A stretch of DNA of 64,000 nt from NCBI RefSeq assembly GCF_043196875.1, contig NZ_JBEBMX010000003.1:248001-312000 (forward strand), given 5' to 3'. The DNA comes from Saccharospirillum sp043196875 (lineage in GTDB: Bacteria > Pseudomonadota > Gammaproteobacteria > Pseudomonadales > Natronospirillaceae). Made by a program: the position numbers and the translations under genes. Below are positions 34,248 through 43,324 of the stretch, one piece after another. Under the pieces are notes generated by a model that ran no database searches, was not told the origin of the DNA, and saw only the letters and a program-made list of their open reading frames with translations. Numbering within the stretch: the first letter of the stretch is position 1; the number at the start of each line of letters is the position of its first letter.

Positions 34248-35324
34248 TTAGAGCGCGGCGACGACAGCGTCGCCCATCGCTTGAGTAGAAACAGAGTTTT
34301 CGGACTCGCCAGCAATATCGGCGGTGCGCAAACCCTGATCCAGTACCCGGCTGACCGCCGCTTCAATACGCTCGGCCGCAGCCGGCGCATTGAGCGAATA
34401 GCGCAGCATCATGGCGACCGACAAAATGGTCGCCAGCGGATTCGCCTTGCCGGTGCCGGCGATATCCGGCGCGCTGCCATGAATCGGCTCGTACATGCCT
34501 TGGCCGGCTTCGTTCAGTGAAGCCGACGGCAGCATGCCGATGGAACCGGTCAGCATGGCGGCGCAGTCAGACAGGATATCGCCGAACATATTGCCGGTGA
34601 CCATCACATCGAACTGCTTGGGCGCCCGCACCAACTGCATGGCGGCGTTGTCGACGTACATATGTGACAACTCTACGTCCGGGTACTCCTTGGCCAGATC
34701 GTTCATGATATTGCGCCACAGCACAGTCACTTCAAGGACGTTGGCCTTGTCGACCGAGCACAGCCGCTTGTCGCGCTTGCGTGCGGCTTCAAACGCAACA
34801 CGGCCGATGCGGCGAATTTCCGATTCGGCGTAGCGGTAGGTGTTGAAGCCTTCGCGTTCGCCATTGGCGTTGATGTGCTCGCCACGCGGCTCGCCGAAAT
34901 AGATGCCACCGGTCAGTTCACGCACGATCAACAGATCCAGACCGGACACCACCTCTGGCTTCAGCGTCGAAGCGCTGGCCAGTTGCGGATACAAAATCGC
35001 CGGACGCAGGTTACCGAACAGACCCAGTTCGGAACGCAAACCCAGCAAACCTTTTTCCGGTCGCTTGGCCATTTCCAGGCCATCCCATTTCGGGCCGCCC
35101 ACCGCGCCGAGCAGTACTGCATCGGCGGCTTTCGCCTTACTCAGCGTGTCTTCCGGCAGCGGGCCACCGGTGGCGTCGATGGCGCTGCCGCCGACCAGGG
35201 CGTGGTCCAGCTCGAGGCTTAGACCTTCTTTGTCGGCGACGGTGGTCAATACGCGCTCGGCCTGTTCGATGATTTCCGGGCCGATGCCGTCGCCCGGCAG
35301 GATCAATACATTCTGTGCAGTCAT
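34248..35324 (-). CDS. leuB: 3-Isopropylmalate dehydrogenase
   Basis: A 358-residue NAD-dependent decarboxylating dehydrogenase of leucine synthesis. It opens with LILPGDGIGPEI, has the substrate arginine in LRSELGLFGNLRP, and the Mg/NAD segment MFGDILSDCAAM. The GSAPDIAGTGKANP motif near the C-terminus completes the family pattern. It lies 30 nt after leuD. Confidence 0.97.
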   Translation of the reverse strand: MTAQNVLILPGDGIGPEIIEQAERVLTTVADKEGLSLELDHALVGGSAIDATGGPLPEDTLSKAKAADAVLLGAVGGPKWDGLEMAKRPEKGLLGLRSELGLFGNLRPAILYPQLASASTLKPEVVSGLDLLIVRELTGGIYFGEPRGEHINANGEREGFNTYRYAESEIRRIGRVAFEAARKRDKRLCSVDKANVLEVTVLWRNIMNDLAKEYPDVELSHMYVDNAAMQLVRAPKQFDVMVTGNMFGDILSDCAAMLTGSIGMLPSASLNEAGQGMYEPIHGSAPDIAGTGKANPLATILSVAMMLRYSLNAPAAAERIEAAVSRVLDQGLRTADIAGESENSVSTQAMGDAVVAAL

Positions 35325-35354
35325 CTTGCTCTCTCTAATGCTGATAAAACCGAC

Positions 35355-36002
35355 TTAGCGGATTTGCCCGAATACCCAGGGCGCTTCATTGGCACGGCGT
35401 TGTTCGTAAGCGCGAATAGCGTCGGCGTCTTCGAGCGTCAGGCCGATGTCGTCCAGGCCGTTGAGCAGGCAATGCTTACGGAAGCCGTCGACCTCAAAGC
35501 TGAAGCTGTCGCCGTCCGGCGTGATGACCGTCTGGGCTTCCAGATCGATGGTCAGACGATAGCCTTCGTTGGCGTCCAGCTCTTTGAACAGACGATCGAC
35601 GATGGTTTCATCAAGCACGATCGGCAGTACGCCATTCTTAAAGCAGTTGTTATAGAAGATATCGGCGAAGCTCGGCGCAATAACCGCACGGAAGCCGAAG
35701 TCTTCCAACGCCCAGGGCGCGTGTTCGCGGCTGGAACCACAACCGAAGTTGCGGCGCGCCAACAGCACTTCAGCACCCTGATAGCGCGGCTGGTTCAGCG
35801 CAAAGTCCGGGTTCAGCGGGCGCTTGGAATTATCCATGCCCGGCTGACCTTCATCGAGATAACGCAATGCATCAAACAAGTTAGGGCCGAAGCCGGAGCG
35901 CTTGATCGATTTCAGAAACTGCTTGGGAATGATCAAGTCTGTATCGACGTTGGCGCGGTCCATCGGTGCGACCAACCCATCTAAACGAGTAAAGGCTTTC
36001 AT
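35355..36002 (-). CDS. leuD: 3-Isopropylmalate dehydratase small subunit
   Basis: A 215-residue small subunit of isopropylmalate isomerase. The swivelling-domain motif NFGCGSSREHAPWAL is at about residues 78-92. It starts inside the leuC stop (35999-36002, ATGA) so the subunits are coupled. The length is usual for the bacterial type. Confidence 0.97.
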   Translation of the reverse strand: MKAFTRLDGLVAPMDRANVDTDLIIPKQFLKSIKRSGFGPNLFDALRYLDEGQPGMDNSKRPLNPDFALNQPRYQGAEVLLARRNFGCGSSREHAPWALEDFGFRAVIAPSFADIFYNNCFKNGVLPIVLDETIVDRLFKELDANEGYRLTIDLEAQTVITPDGDSFSFEVDGFRKHCLLNGLDDIGLTLEDADAIRAYEQRRANEAPWVFGQIR

Positions 36003-37435
36003 GCGGCTTGACCCTCCTGCCAGGTGCGAATATCGACAAAGTGACCGGCGATGGCAGCGGCAGCCGCCATGGCCGGACTGACCAGATGAGTACGTCCACC
36101 AAAGCCCTGACGACCTTCAAAGTTGCGGTTTGAGGTCGAGGCGCAGTGTTCGCCCTGGCCCAATTTGTCGGCATTCATGGCCAGACACATCGAACAACCC
36201 GGTTCGCGCCATTCGAAACCGGCTGCTTTAAAGATGGTGTGCAAACCTTCGGCTTCGGCCTGACGTTTCACCAATCCAGAACCCGGCACCACCATCGCCT
36301 GCTTCAGGCTGGACGATACCTTTTTGCCTTTAACAACCGCCGCCGCAGCGCGCAAATCTTCGATGCGCGAGTTGGTGCAGGAACCGATAAAAACGCGGTC
36401 GAGTTTGATGCTTTCAATCGGCTGATCAGCTTCCAGCCCCATATATTCCAGTGCGCGCTCGATGCCTTTACGACTGGCTTCGTCGCTCTGCTGTGCCGGG
36501 TTGGGCACCTTGTCATTAATGCCGACAACCATTTCCGGAGAAGTGCCCCAGGACACCTGCGGCTCAATGTCGGAGGCTTTGAGTTCGATATCGGCGTCGA
36601 ACACCGCATCGTCGTCGCTGACCAGATCACGCCAGGACGCCACCGCCTGATCCCAAAGTTCTCCCTTGGGCGCAAACGGCCGGTCGTAGAAGTAATCGAT
36701 GGTGGTGTCATCGACTGCCACCATGCCCGCGCGGGCACCAGCTTCGATGGCCATATTGCAGATGGTCATACGACCTTCCATCGACAGTTTACGAATAGCG
36801 CTACCTCCGAATTCGATGGCATAACCGGTGCCACCGGCGGTGCCGATCTGACCGATGATGTAGAGCACCACATCTTTAGCGGTAACGCCCTCACCTAATT
36901 CGCCTTCGACGCGGATGCGCATGTTTTTCATCTTGCGCTGAATCAGACACTGAGTTGCCAGGACGTGCTCGACTTCTGAAGTACCAATGCCGAACGCCAG
37001 CGAACCCATGGCGCCGTGAGTGGAGGTGTGCGAATCGCCGCAGACGATAGTCATGCCCGGCAAGGTCGCGCCCTGCTCCGGCCCGACCACATGAACGATG
37101 CCTTGCTCGACATCGTTCATGCTGAATTCACGAACGCCGAAATCGGTGCAGTTGGTGTCGAGCGTCTGCACCTGAATGCGGGAAATCTCGTCTTTGATAC
37201 CAGCCACGCCTTCGGAACGCTCACCGGCTTCGGTGGAGACGTTGTGATCCGGCGTCGCCAGGTTGGTGTCCAGGCGCCAGGGTTTCCGGCCCGCCAGACG
37301 CAAGCCTTCAAACGCTTGTGGCGAGGTGACTTCGTGCAGCAATTGACGGTCGATGTAGATCAAAGCGGTGCCGTCGTCGCGCTGGGAGACGAGGTGGGCA
37401 TCCCAGAGTTTGTCGTAAAGCGTTTTACCGGCCAT
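35999..37435 (-). CDS. leuC: 3-Isopropylmalate dehydratase large subunit
   Basis: A 478-residue [4Fe-4S] aconitase-family enzyme. The cluster cysteines are in GSCTNSRIEDL and EPGCSMCLAMN; VCGDSHTSTHGA is the family substrate motif. AGAGGATTCCCC before the ATG is the ribosome binding site. It heads the leuC-leuD-leuB-asd run and diverges from a LysR regulator, with an operator-like site in the gap. Confidence 0.97.
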   Translation of the reverse strand: MAGKTLYDKLWDAHLVSQRDDGTALIYIDRQLLHEVTSPQAFEGLRLAGRKPWRLDTNLATPDHNVSTEAGERSEGVAGIKDEISRIQVQTLDTNCTDFGVREFSMNDVEQGIVHVVGPEQGATLPGMTIVCGDSHTSTHGAMGSLAFGIGTSEVEHVLATQCLIQRKMKNMRIRVEGELGEGVTAKDVVLYIIGQIGTAGGTGYAIEFGGSAIRKLSMEGRMTICNMAIEAGARAGMVAVDDTTIDYFYDRPFAPKGELWDQAVASWRDLVSDDDAVFDADIELKASDIEPQVSWGTSPEMVVGINDKVPNPAQQSDEASRKGIERALEYMGLEADQPIESIKLDRVFIGSCTNSRIEDLRAAAAVVKGKKVSSSLKQAMVVPGSGLVKRQAEAEGLHTIFKAAGFEWREPGCSMCLAMNADKLGQGEHCASTSNRNFEGRQGFGGRTHLVSPAMAAAAAIAGHFVDIRTWQEGQAA

Positions 37436-37566
37436 GGGGAATCCTCTTATCGCACGGTGAATGGCTTGCAGACCACGATGGGCGGAGCGGCAACAAGCCT
37501 TGAAACCATGAAACGCATTTTATTTGGACAGCCGGATAATACAAATTTATTATTTTTATGTTTTCA

Positions 37567-37581
37567 ATTCCAAATTGGAAT
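37567..37581. promoter_or_regulatory. LysR-type operator between leuC and its divergent regulator
   Basis: ATTCCAAATTGGAAT is a 7-bp inverted repeat around a central A and fits the T-N11-A consensus of LysR-type regulators (T at 37568, A at 37580). On the minus strand a TTGAAA (37561-37566) directly after it could be the leuC -35 with a TTGTAT-like -10 17 bp further on. The site overlaps both divergent promoters, as expected for an autoregulated LysR protein. Confidence 0.6.
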
Positions 37582-37608
37582 ACATCACGCCATCAACGGA
37601 CGTTAAAC

Positions 37609-38490
37609 ATGGATCATCAAAGCCTGGAAGCCTTTCTCGCCGTCGCCGAAAACGGCTCCTTCAGCCGTGCCGCCGAGCAGCTGTTTCTCACCCAGCCGGC
37701 GGTATCCAAGCGCATTGCCAATCTGGAAAGCAGCCTGGACACCCGGCTGTTCGACCGCATCGGCCGGGAGGTCTATCTGACTGAGAGCGGACGGCTCTTG
37801 GTGGAGCGTGCGGAACGGATTCTCGAAGATATCCGCGATGCGCGCCAGGCGATTCATCAGTCCAGCGGCGGCCAGGTGGGTCAGGTGGCGATTGCCTCCA
37901 GCCACCATATTGGCCTGCATTACCTGGGACCGATTCTGCGCACCCTGGTCGAACGCCACCCGCAGGCACAGCTCGACTTGCGGTTTCTGGAGTCGGAACA
38001 AACCATTCAGGCGATTCTCAAGCGCGATCTGGAACTGGCCTTTATCACCCTGCCCACCACCTTGCCGCGCGATCTGATTCAGGAACGACTGTGGACTGAC
38101 GAACTGCGTTTCGTGGTTGCGCATGATCATCCGCTGGCCGCCAAACGCGGCGCGATTCGGTTGAATGAACTGGTGCACTTTCGCGCTATTTTGCCGGAAG
38201 AAGCGACCACCACCTTCCGGCTGATTCAAACCGCTTTTGAACGTCATCATTTGCCATTAAAGCGGCGTCTGGCGGTGAACTATCTGGAAACCATCGGCGC
38301 CTTGGTGAGCAGTGGTTTGGGCTGGAGTCTGTTGCCGGATCGATTGATCAACGAGTCGATGACGATATTGAAGGTGGAACAGGTCAGCCTGGTGCGGCAC
38401 TTAGGTGTGATTCGCCACAGCCGGCGCACGCCCAGTCAGGGCGCGCTGGAACTGCTAACCATAGCGCGCGAAATGGCCTCAGGGAGTTGA
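37609..38490 (+). CDS. LysR family transcriptional regulator divergent from leuC
   Basis: A 293-residue regulator with an N-terminal winged helix-turn-helix (SLEAFLAVAENGSFSRAAEQLFLTQPAVSKRI-type, about residues 4-60) and a C-terminal LysR substrate domain. The ATG at 37609 starts at the conserved MDHQSLEAFL; in-frame codons upstream do not match the family. A LysR gene divergent from leuC is also seen in Pseudomonas. It probably controls leuCDB; the co-inducer (perhaps isopropylmalate) is inference. Its end overlaps the convergent rhombosortase gene by 12 nt. Confidence 0.92.
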   Translation: MDHQSLEAFLAVAENGSFSRAAEQLFLTQPAVSKRIANLESSLDTRLFDRIGREVYLTESGRLLVERAERILEDIRDARQAIHQSSGGQVGQVAIASSHHIGLHYLGPILRTLVERHPQAQLDLRFLESEQTIQAILKRDLELAFITLPTTLPRDLIQERLWTDELRFVVAHDHPLAAKRGAIRLNELVHFRAILPEEATTTFRLIQTAFERHHLPLKRRLAVNYLETIGALVSSGLGWSLLPDRLINESMTILKVEQVSLVRHLGVIRHSRRTPSQGALELLTIAREMASGS

Positions 38491-39075
38491 ACGGAAGCGA
38501 TCCGAGCGCAGCCACAACCAGGCAACAGCCAAGGCTATCCAGCCGGCCAGCAAACCCCAGGCATGGGACTCCACCGCTATGTTGGCCGATATCCACTGAC
38601 CGACCAGCTCACTGCCGTGATCGCCCGGCAGGTTTTCCTGCACCACCTTGGCAGTCAGCACCAGGGCCACCAGCCACCGCAACCAAGCTTGATAGTAAGG
38701 TGAGCAAAGCACCGCCCACACCAGCCAGCCATAGAGCAAACCCGACAGGCCGGCGTATTGCCGATAATCGCTGAACACCAGCATGACACTGGCAAACAAC
38801 CAGACCCAGATAAAGGCCAGCACGTCGGCCCTGCTCGTCCGCGGTGGCATCACCAACGCCAGCAAGATCAACCCCCACTGATTCACCAGCCAATGCATCA
38901 GATTCAACTGCGCCATCCAGGCGCTCAGCGGTCGCCAAAGTTGACCTTCTAACCAGGGCGCACGACGAAATTCCAGCCAGTCATTGATCGGCGCCAGCGC
39001 ACCGACCAGCGTCAGTAACGACAAACTCAGCAACAGCAACCAAAGCGGACGGGAGCGAAAGGCAGCAGGGATCAC
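38479..39075 (-). CDS. rrtA: Rhombosortase (rhomboid-family intramembrane protease)
   Basis: A 198-residue membrane protein with about six helices. The catalytic serine is in GLSGLLYG (about residues 109-116) and the catalytic histidine in VESHAWGLLAG (about residues 170-180), as in rhombosortases. These proteases cut proteins carrying a C-terminal GlyGly-CTERM signal so that they can be placed on the cell surface. Both residues are present. No GlyGly-CTERM substrate is encoded in this window. A general rhomboid protease is the alternative. Confidence 0.8.
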   Translation of the reverse strand: MIPAAFRSRPLWLLLLSLSLLTLVGALAPINDWLEFRRAPWLEGQLWRPLSAWMAQLNLMHWLVNQWGLILLALVMPPRTSRADVLAFIWVWLFASVMLVFSDYRQYAGLSGLLYGWLVWAVLCSPYYQAWLRWLVALVLTAKVVQENLPGDHGSELVGQWISANIAVESHAWGLLAGWIALAVAWLWLRSDRFRSTP

Positions 39076-39179
39076 GATTTTCTCGACAACAACAACCAGC
39101 GCCCATCTTAGAGGTTTTGCCGGACGACGCGAACCAGTACACTGCGCGCCCTTCCCTTTACTGCACAGGACGCGAGCGC

Positions 39180-40067
39180 ATGTGGTTTAAAAATCTTCGA
39201 TTGTATCGGCTGACCGACAACTGGACCGCCAACGAAGATCAACTCAACGAGGCCCTCGCTCACCTTCCGTTCACGGGTCTCAGTGCCTTGCAGGAAAGCA
39301 GCTTCGGCTGGGTACCGCCCTTTGGCGACAGCACGATGTTGTGCGAAAACGTTGGTGGTCGATTGTTTATGGCGGCCCAGATTCAGGAAAAACTGTTGCC
39401 GTCGAGCGTGCTCAAAGAACATCTGGATGAGAAGGTGCTGGCGGTGGAAGAAGCCGAAGGTCGCCGCCCGGGCCGCAAGGAAAAAGAAGCGTTAAAAGAA
39501 GCCATCCGCGCTGAACTGCTGCCACGTGCCTTCCACAAAACCCGCCGCGTCAGTCTGTGGATTGATCCGTCACGTCAGTGGCTGGTATTGAACGCCGCCA
39601 GCGAAAAAACCGCCGACGAAGTCACTGCTCAGTTACGCGATGCGGTGGGTAGTCTGCCCATCGTGCCACTGGGTAAATTGATTGCCGGTGGCGATTTACT
39701 GACCGCCTGGTACCACGACCCTGAACGTCGCCCGGAAGGCACAGAATTATCGGCCGATCTGGAACTGGTGATGGCGCAGGACCCGACGGTGAAAGCGCGC
39801 TATCGCAACTTGGACCTGGACGCGCCGGAAATCCGCCATTCACTGGAAAGTGGCATGCGCATTCGTCAGTTAGGGATTGTTATCAACGATCAATGCCAGG
39901 CAGTGATCGACGATGCCTTTGCGATAAAGCGACTGAAATACAGCGATACTTTGGTAGAAACCAACGGCGATTCCGACGATCCGCGCACCGATACACTGCT
40001 GATGTCCGATACGCTGACCACCTGGCTCACGGCACTGGAACCGCAGATCGCCGAACCCGGCGTCTGA
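39180..40067 (+). CDS. rdgC: Recombination-associated protein RdgC
   Basis: A 295-residue DNA-binding protein that forms a ring on double-stranded DNA and restrains RecA. It starts MWFKNLRLYRLT and carries the family phrases GWVPPFGDS, KLLPSSVLKE and LLPRAFHKT. The ATG at 39180 is the family start; an open frame begins 21 codons earlier without similarity. It is monocistronic and ends 12 nt from a convergent gene. Confidence 0.96.
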   Translation: MWFKNLRLYRLTDNWTANEDQLNEALAHLPFTGLSALQESSFGWVPPFGDSTMLCENVGGRLFMAAQIQEKLLPSSVLKEHLDEKVLAVEEAEGRRPGRKEKEALKEAIRAELLPRAFHKTRRVSLWIDPSRQWLVLNAASEKTADEVTAQLRDAVGSLPIVPLGKLIAGGDLLTAWYHDPERRPEGTELSADLELVMAQDPTVKARYRNLDLDAPEIRHSLESGMRIRQLGIVINDQCQAVIDDAFAIKRLKYSDTLVETNGDSDDPRTDTLLMSDTLTTWLTALEPQIAEPGV

Positions 40068-40079
40068 TTCCAACGCTCC

Positions 40080-40556
40080 TTATTGAGTGGCTAAACCAAT
40101 ATGGCGCAGCCGCTCAAAACAGGCTTTTAATTCCGCCTCGTATTCCTGCTCAATGGCTTCACGCGCTTGGTCCTGGCGCTTGCGTTCTTCACGCGACAAA
40201 GCTTTGCGCGCGCCATGGGTATCGAAGTGCTGCACCCGCTCGAAAACGGTTTCCAACACCTGGTAAGGCTGACGTTCGCTTTCAGGTAAGCTCAAAGCAT
40301 CCACCAATACCTTGCAGCGAATGGTCGCTTCAGACAGGTTGAGGTTTTCGTCAATCACATTGGCCGAGAGAATGCGCAGGCTGTCGAGCACATAAGCCGT
40401 ACGTTCGGCATCGCGTTCCTGCGCCGCTGCCTGCTGCTCTTCCTGGTGGCGCTGTTGCTGTCGAACCTGAGCTTGCAAGCGCCAGGCGATCACGGCCAAT
40501 ACCGCAATAATAATGACCGCCGCTACGGCCAACACACTGAGCATTAGATTATTCAT
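40080..40556 (-). CDS. DUF2489 family membrane-anchored protein
   Basis: A 158-residue protein with an N-terminal membrane helix (about residues 5-28), a Gln-rich coiled segment, and a soluble helical domain typical of DUF2489. Function is unknown. CAGGAAT precedes the ATG. Its start overlaps the end of the UPF0270 gene by 8 nt, so three small genes here form a coupled unit. Confidence 0.8.
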   Translation of the reverse strand: MNNLMLSVLAVAAVIIIAVLAVIAWRLQAQVRQQQRHQEEQQAAAQERDAERTAYVLDSLRILSANVIDENLNLSEATIRCKVLVDALSLPESERQPYQVLETVFERVQHFDTHGARKALSREERKRQDQAREAIEQEYEAELKACFERLRHIGLATQ

Positions 40557-40806
40557 AGGATTCCTGTTCGTCGTCGCTGGGCACTGCATTGGGGTCGACC
40601 AGTTTGGGGTCGAGCAGCGTCAGATACTCTTCGTTGGCATCCCAGTAAAGCACCAGACGGCCATCACTGAGTGCCTGCCGAGCGCGCTTGATTGCCGATT
40701 CAAGCAAACCCTCTTCCATGCCCCAATCTTCACCCTGACGCATCAACCATTCGCGGATCACCTGCTCCAGAGTCTCGCTTTCCAAACGCTCAAACGGGAT
40801 GATCAT
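40549..40806 (-). CDS. yheU: UPF0270 (YheU-like) protein
   Basis: An 85-residue protein that begins MIIPFERLESETLEQVIREWLMRQGEDWG-like, matching the UPF0270 pattern (IPW..L..ETL..LIE.FV.REGTDYG). It is longer than E. coli YheU by an acidic tail. The family has no known function. It starts in the stop of the upstream gene (ATGA, 40803-40806). Confidence 0.82.
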   Translation of the reverse strand: MIIPFERLESETLEQVIREWLMRQGEDWGMEEGLLESAIKRARQALSDGRLVLYWDANEEYLTLLDPKLVDPNAVPSDDEQESYE

Positions 40807-41243
40807 GAAGGTTTCTGTCCAATGGCCAGGGCATGTTCCCACTCACAGTGCACACTGAATTCATCGCTGGGCGCGTGGTAGGCACCCGGGCTGTCCCACT
40901 GGAAGGTATGGCTGCCCGACAGCCCGGTTTCAAGGTGTACCGTCGCTGACAGCCAATACATCCGCGCTAACAGGGCTTCGAATTTAGCGAGCCATTGCTC
41001 CCAGTGATATTCAACAGCGTGGTAGGAACCGGCAAAATGGATCACCTGAGTACGATAGGTGCCCTGCTCCAGCTCTTCGACCGGAATGGCGAACATACTG
41101 GTGGTCAGATGCGGAAAATCATCGACATCGCCCAGGTTGAGAATGGCTTCGCTGTTAACCCTGCGGCTGCGCAACAAAAATTCGCTGCCTTCGCTCGCCA
41201 CATCACGAATCACACCGTATACGATGCTCTCCTGTTCCAGCAT
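40803..41243 (-). CDS. Conserved-looking protein of unknown function
   Basis: A 146-residue cytoplasmic protein without signal or membrane segment. It is rich in aromatic residues (for example YHAVEYHWEQW) and I do not recognise the family. The ATG at 41241-41243 has GGAGATCTC before it; a frame open 22 codons further lacks such a site. It is coupled by ATGA to the UPF0270 gene and lies 47 nt downstream of ligA on the same strand, so all may be one operon with ligA. Confidence 0.7.
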   Translation of the reverse strand: MLEQESIVYGVIRDVASEGSEFLLRSRRVNSEAILNLGDVDDFPHLTTSMFAIPVEELEQGTYRTQVIHFAGSYHAVEYHWEQWLAKFEALLARMYWLSATVHLETGLSGSHTFQWDSPGAYHAPSDEFSVHCEWEHALAIGQKPS

Positions 41244-41290
41244 GAGATCTCCTGCCTGATGCTTTGAATTGCTGACTTGCAGATGACGGC

Positions 41291-43324
41291 TTAGGCGTCG
41301 TCGCGCCATAAGCCGTGGTGACGTAACTGATCAAGAAAGGCCGCTTCATCGATCACGTCGATATCGAGCTCGGTGGCTTTTTTCAGCTTGGAGCCGGCGC
41401 CCGGACCGGCGACGACACAAGCCGTTTTCGCCGATACCGAACCCGCGACCTTGGCGCCGAGGCGCTGCAGATAATCCTTGGCCTCATCGCGGCTCATCAC
41501 TTCCAGCTTGCCAGTGACCACCCAGGTCTGGCCTTCCAGTGGGCGATCGCCGCCAACCGGTCTGGGATCCGGCCAATCCAAACCATGACTGACCAAGCGC
41601 TTAATTTCTTCGACGTTATTGTCTTCGGCCATAAAGTGAGCGACATGAGCCGCCACCTTGGGGCCGACGTCATCGACTTCGAGCAAGGCTTCTTCACTGG
41701 CCACCATCAAGGCTTGCAAAGAACCAAAATGCTGGGCCAGATTTTCCGCCGTGGTGACACCCACTTCGCGAATGCCTAAGGCGTATAAAAACCGACCCAA
41801 CGTCGTTTGCTTAGCCGCTTCGATCGCCGCTATCACATTGGCGGAAGATTTTTCGCCCATCCGCTCCAGGTTCATCAGCGTTTCGGCGTTAAGCTCAAAA
41901 ATATCACTCGGTGCATGCAACTGGCCGGCTTCGAGCAAGGCATCAATCAGCTTTTCACCCAGACCTTCGATATCCAGCGCGCGCCGAGAAACAAAATGTT
42001 TCAAGGCTTCACGACGCTGAGCGCCACAATTCAAACCGCCGGTGCAACGCGCCACGGCTTCGCCTTCAACGCGTTCGACGTTGGAGCCGCATACCGGGCA
42101 TTCGGTTGGCATCTGTATCGGCTGCGCATCCGCCGGGCGTTTGCTTTCAATGACCCGCGCCACCTGAGGAATCACATCACCGGCGCGGCGAATAATGACG
42201 GTATCGCCGACGCGCACATCGAGCCGTTCAATTTCGTCCATGTTGTGCAGTGTCGCATTACTGACGGTGACACCACCGACAAAAACCGGCTGCAAGCGCG
42301 CAACCGGCGTTAAGGCACCGGTGCGACCGACCTGAAAATCGACGCCTTCCAGAATGGTCGTTTCTTCCTGAGCCGGAAATTTGCGCGCAATGGCCCAGCG
42401 CGGCGCCCGTGACACAAAACCCAGACGCTGCTGCAAATTCAGCGAATCGATTTTGTAGACGATGCCGTCAATTTCGTAATCCAGTTGATCACGACGTTCG
42501 AGCATGCGCTGATAATAAGCCTGGCATCCGTCCAGCCCATTGACCACCCGACTTTCTTCGTTGATCTTCAAACCCCAGTCAGCCAGACGCGCCAGGGTGT
42601 CGCTCTGGGTCGCCGCAAGCTCCCCGCCCTCGACACGACCCACCGAGTAACAACACATGCGCAACGGGCGTTTGGCGGTCAAACTGGAATCAAGTTGGCG
42701 CAGACTGCCAGAGGCGGCATTACGTGGATTCACAAAAACTTTTTCGCCGTTTTTCTCGGCCTCGGCATTCATCTTTTCGAAGCCGGCGCGGGTCATATAA
42801 ATCTCGCCGCGCACTTCCAATACTGCCGGCCAGTCACTGCCGCGCAGTTCCAGCGGAATGGAGCGAATAGTGCGGACGTTCGCAGTAATGTCTTCGCCGG
42901 TGGTGCCGTCGCCACGAGTAGCGCCGCGAACCAGGCGGCCGTTTTCATAAAGCAGACTGACTGCTATGCCGTCGAGCTTGGGTTCGCAGGCAAAGCGCAA
43001 TTCATCGCTGCTGTTCAGACGGCTTTGCAGACGCTGGTAAAAATCGGCGAGATCCTCATCACTGAATGCGTTGTCGAGCGACAACATCGGCACTTCATGC
43101 CGGACCGTCGCAAAGCCTTCCGCCGGTGCGCCGGCTACGCGTTGCGAGGGTGACTCAGCGGTAACCCAGGATGGCTGCTCAGCCTCTATTTCGCGCAGGC
43201 GCAACATCAAACGATCGTATTCGGCGTCAGGAATATCCGACTGATTAAGAACGTAATACTGATGGTCGTAATCACGAATCCGGGCAATTAACGATTCGTA
43301 TTCGGCGCGCAAATCGGCTGTCAT
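41291..43324 (-). CDS. ligA: NAD-dependent DNA ligase
   Basis: A 677-residue replicative ligase. The adenylated lysine is in CEPKLDGIAVS (about residue 115). The OB fold, the four-cysteine zinc finger (CPVC...CTGGLNC), the helix-hairpin-helix region and the C-terminal BRCT domain (about 590-670) are all present. It starts in the zipA stop (ATGA). The order smc-zipA-ligA is conserved in Pseudomonas. Confidence 0.97.
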   Translation of the reverse strand: MTADLRAEYESLIARIRDYDHQYYVLNQSDIPDAEYDRLMLRLREIEAEQPSWVTAESPSQRVAGAPAEGFATVRHEVPMLSLDNAFSDEDLADFYQRLQSRLNSSDELRFACEPKLDGIAVSLLYENGRLVRGATRGDGTTGEDITANVRTIRSIPLELRGSDWPAVLEVRGEIYMTRAGFEKMNAEAEKNGEKVFVNPRNAASGSLRQLDSSLTAKRPLRMCCYSVGRVEGGELAATQSDTLARLADWGLKINEESRVVNGLDGCQAYYQRMLERRDQLDYEIDGIVYKIDSLNLQQRLGFVSRAPRWAIARKFPAQEETTILEGVDFQVGRTGALTPVARLQPVFVGGVTVSNATLHNMDEIERLDVRVGDTVIIRRAGDVIPQVARVIESKRPADAQPIQMPTECPVCGSNVERVEGEAVARCTGGLNCGAQRREALKHFVSRRALDIEGLGEKLIDALLEAGQLHAPSDIFELNAETLMNLERMGEKSSANVIAAIEAAKQTTLGRFLYALGIREVGVTTAENLAQHFGSLQALMVASEEALLEVDDVGPKVAAHVAHFMAEDNNVEEIKRLVSHGLDWPDPRPVGGDRPLEGQTWVVTGKLEVMSRDEAKDYLQRLGAKVAGSVSAKTACVVAGPGAGSKLKKATELDIDVIDEAAFLDQLRHHGLWRDDA

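Noticed and set aside
37436..37608. A leucine leader peptide and attenuator before leuC
   Set aside because: No short frame with a run of leucine codons and no terminator hairpin are visible; the LysR box is a better explanation for control.
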